DNA of 64,000 bases from Rhytidiadelphus loreus (lineage: Eukaryota > Streptophyta > Bryopsida > Hypnales > Hylocomiaceae), in contig OX344765.1 of NCBI GenBank assembly GCA_947034895.1, positions 48,613,001 to 48,677,000 on the forward strand. Reading direction: 5' to 3'. Position 1 is the stretch's first letter, and every line of letters begins with the position of its first letter. Both the position numbers and the translations under genes were made by a program. Positions 61,817 to 64,000 of the stretch are shown here, one piece after another. Under the pieces are notes generated by a model. That model worked only from the letters and a program-made list of their open reading frames with translations, did not search any database and had not been told where the DNA came from.

Positions 61817-62660
61817 TTAACCCCTTAACCTTGAAAATCCCATTGTCCCTATGGAGGACATAATAGATTTTGGGTAGGCTTGTATAATCCCAGTTTTTGA
61901 TGTGATTTTTTGAAACTTTTTCCAATTGGTGCTTAGGACTAAAAGTTATGCCATAGCAAGCTCAAAATGGAGGAGATTGAGCAATAAAAAAAATCCATAA
62001 AAATTTGAAATAAAATCATTTTTTTTCATAGATTATGTTTATTTCCACATGGAAAGGATTTGATTCATTTCATTTGGATTAGTGATGTGAAAGTTATAGA
62101 GCTTCTTGTTTTGTAAGCAATCATAGAAACTTCTTGAAAAAATAATATACTAGATTCATTTGGACTCAGTTTCATGAGGTTAAGTATGCTTGCTAGAATA
62201 ATCTCACTATTGGAATTATTGTGCTTCAATTCCATTTTAGAGCTATTAATGATTTAGTTTTTCCTTCTATATTATACCTACTTTTACTTAAAATAAATTT
62301 AAAGAGTGAAAATCAATTTTATTTTGAATTTTTTTTCTAATACTTTCAATTCAAACATTTAACATAAAAATCAAAATATTTGGTGCAAAAAAATTTAATT
62401 AAAAAAAGATTCAAAGTCAAATAATCTAATCATAGAACTTGCACAAAAACATTTTCATCACATTAAATGCAAATATCTTGCAATCTACATGGTGAAAGTT
62501 TTAGAAATTTCTTCTGCTCGTTTTTATATTAGTTTAGTGCAATATCCTATAGTTAAATATTCAAAAAAAGAAGTTTGTAAGTTTTTTGCTCTTTATAATA
62601 GAGATGACAATTTGAGTGGTTTCTTTTACGAAATAAAGGCCTTGGGACTTTAAGGGTTAA
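61817..62660. mobile_element. TTAA-type element, 844 bp
   Basis: TTAA at 61,817-61,820 is followed by CCCCTTAACCTTGAAAATCCC. The right end is TTGGGACTTTAAGGG, then TTAA at 62,657-62,660. The interior matches 48,610-49,514. Confidence 0.8.
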
Positions 62661-64000
62661 AAACCAAGCATTCAAATTTTGAACAACAAATGATCCCAAG
62701 TATATCTCTAGCATGTAAAATCCTTTTTTTTTCTTCCATTAATCTAAATGTTTACATATTGTTATGTTTATTCTTTAGCATTCAAATTGTAAAAAAATTC
62801 AAAATTTTTATTGACAAATATTGTTATTGTTTAAAGGGTGTAACCATATATTTCACTACAAAATGTAACTTTTCAATTTCAAAATTTAGTTGCCAAAAAA
62901 CAAAGTTGATTATATAAAATAAAGTAAGAGTCTTCAAATCCATCATAATTAAAACTTAAAATTTCAAACTTAAGGGAAGAAAATTCTTGTAAAATTCAAA
63001 AATACTCACTCTACTATCAATTTTATTTAATTTCTGAATTTTGAATTTCAAATTTTATTGAAATAAATAGATCAATCTAGTAATTGATTTAACCATATAA
63101 GTATGACCTATTGATTATATTTAACTATTTTTTACAATTAATCATCAAATTATTTCTTAAAGTTGTATTTTATACTATACCTTTACAATTATGAAATTAA
63201 GGCTACCCTTGGTCCTTAAGGTGTTAAACCCTTCAAGGAAAGTGGGATCTTTTATAGTCTTTGTTCACTTCTTGAGGATTATATTTTCACTCCTTGTGTG
63301 AACAAATTCTAAATCTTAAGAAGAATATTTATCCTTACATAGGTTATATTTTTAACTCTTATTAATTCATTGTCATTAAAGTCTATATTACACCTTTTCT
63401 TCCCCCTTTGTGTGAAATCAATGTAGGTACAATTACAAAGATGCAAAAATGTTTTGAAAGAATTGTGATACGTGATATTCTTCAATAAATGAATAATATA
63501 AAATCTCAAAAAAATCAATGTAGTTAGAAACTTGTAAATATTAGTAACATTTAATTCTATTTCTATTTTTTGAACAATTTTCTCGACCTACTATACATAT
63601 AATATATTGTTAATTATGCAACTTTGGTCTCTAGATCAATGTTGAAAATTCAAGAATATAAAAAGATATCCTTTTGGAATCTAAGAAAGTTATAGGCCAC
63701 CTCATTTTGGGGAAGAATATGCTTTTCTAGATATTTGGACTTTCTTCAATTAATTAATAGGTGCCTCAAACAACATGTGAATATTAATGTTATGTAGTGA
63801 GTTTGTTGAAATACAATTTCATTGAAAGACACCTTCAATTAAAAAACACTATGTTTAACATTGGTTTAATATATATTAGCAAATTCAAAGCTTCAAAACT
63901 AAACTATTTATAGCTCTAAACTATATATAGCTTTAAAAACTAGGATTAATATAGATTTTGGTTTTAGGAATTCCCTTTTAAAAAATACAAAATGAATGCT
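62661..64000. other. AT-rich intergenic sequence
   Basis: No supported gene. A single TTAA-type right-end-like word (CTTGGTCCTTAAGGTGTTAA) lies at about 63,208-63,227 without a recognisable body. Confidence 0.4.

Noticed and set aside
1..64000. tRNA, rRNA or other structured RNA genes
   Set aside because: No stretch showed conserved tRNA A/B boxes with a cloverleaf, or rRNA landmarks, on reading. Covariance-model searches could not be run.

Overview
The window looks like a gene-sparse, AT-rich stretch of a nuclear plant genome. The reasons are a full-length plant-type PRP17/CDC40 splicing-factor gene, GT-AG introns, telo-box-like motifs (AAACCCTAA type) in leaders, and many small inverted-repeat transposons. 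There is no bacterial operon structure, and I saw no rRNA, tRNA or CRISPR array. I cannot name the species. A non-seed plant would fit the base composition and the unusual transposons, but that is inference.

Layout. 1-13.9 kb is repeat-dominated: a diverged tandem array (1.06-2.43 kb) broken by a small transposon, one 150-codon ORF behind a TATA box (2.6 kb), a 630-bp foldback element (6.74-7.37 kb), and TTAA-flanked elements. 14-43 kb carries GC-richer islands separated by AT-rich DNA. Three of the islands hold a previously unnamed (to me) family of small three-exon genes, called here member A (19,687-16,834, minus), member B (26,223-28,190, plus) and member C (41,310-38,058, minus). All three share intron phases (2, then 1), a Pro-rich linker and a C-terminal block. 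Member A has also gained four copies of an 18-residue acidic repeat and a PKKRAR-type basic motif. Decayed coding-like sequence lies upstream of each member. A two-exon gene fragment (31.2-31.9 kb) and a GC-rich repeat (32.76-32.94 kb) lie between B and C.

43-56.5 kb is again transposon-rich. It holds nested AGGTA-type elements with TTAA-type elements inside them, and a decayed Tc1-like transposase with DD34E spacing (about 54.9-55.75 kb, minus). 56.95-58.70 kb is the only securely identified gene, an intronless 580-residue PRP17. A 437-bp near-palindrome sits just upstream of it. 58.7-64 kb holds its 3' flank, a weak two-exon candidate, and more transposons.

Two repeat superfamilies explain most of the non-genic structure. 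The first has TTAA target sites, ends reading CCCYTAAAGG, and lengths of about 640-980 bp. The second has ends reading AGGTA with a TA or TTA target. No genes form an operon or a clear pathway. The three family members and PRP17 appear to be independent transcription units.
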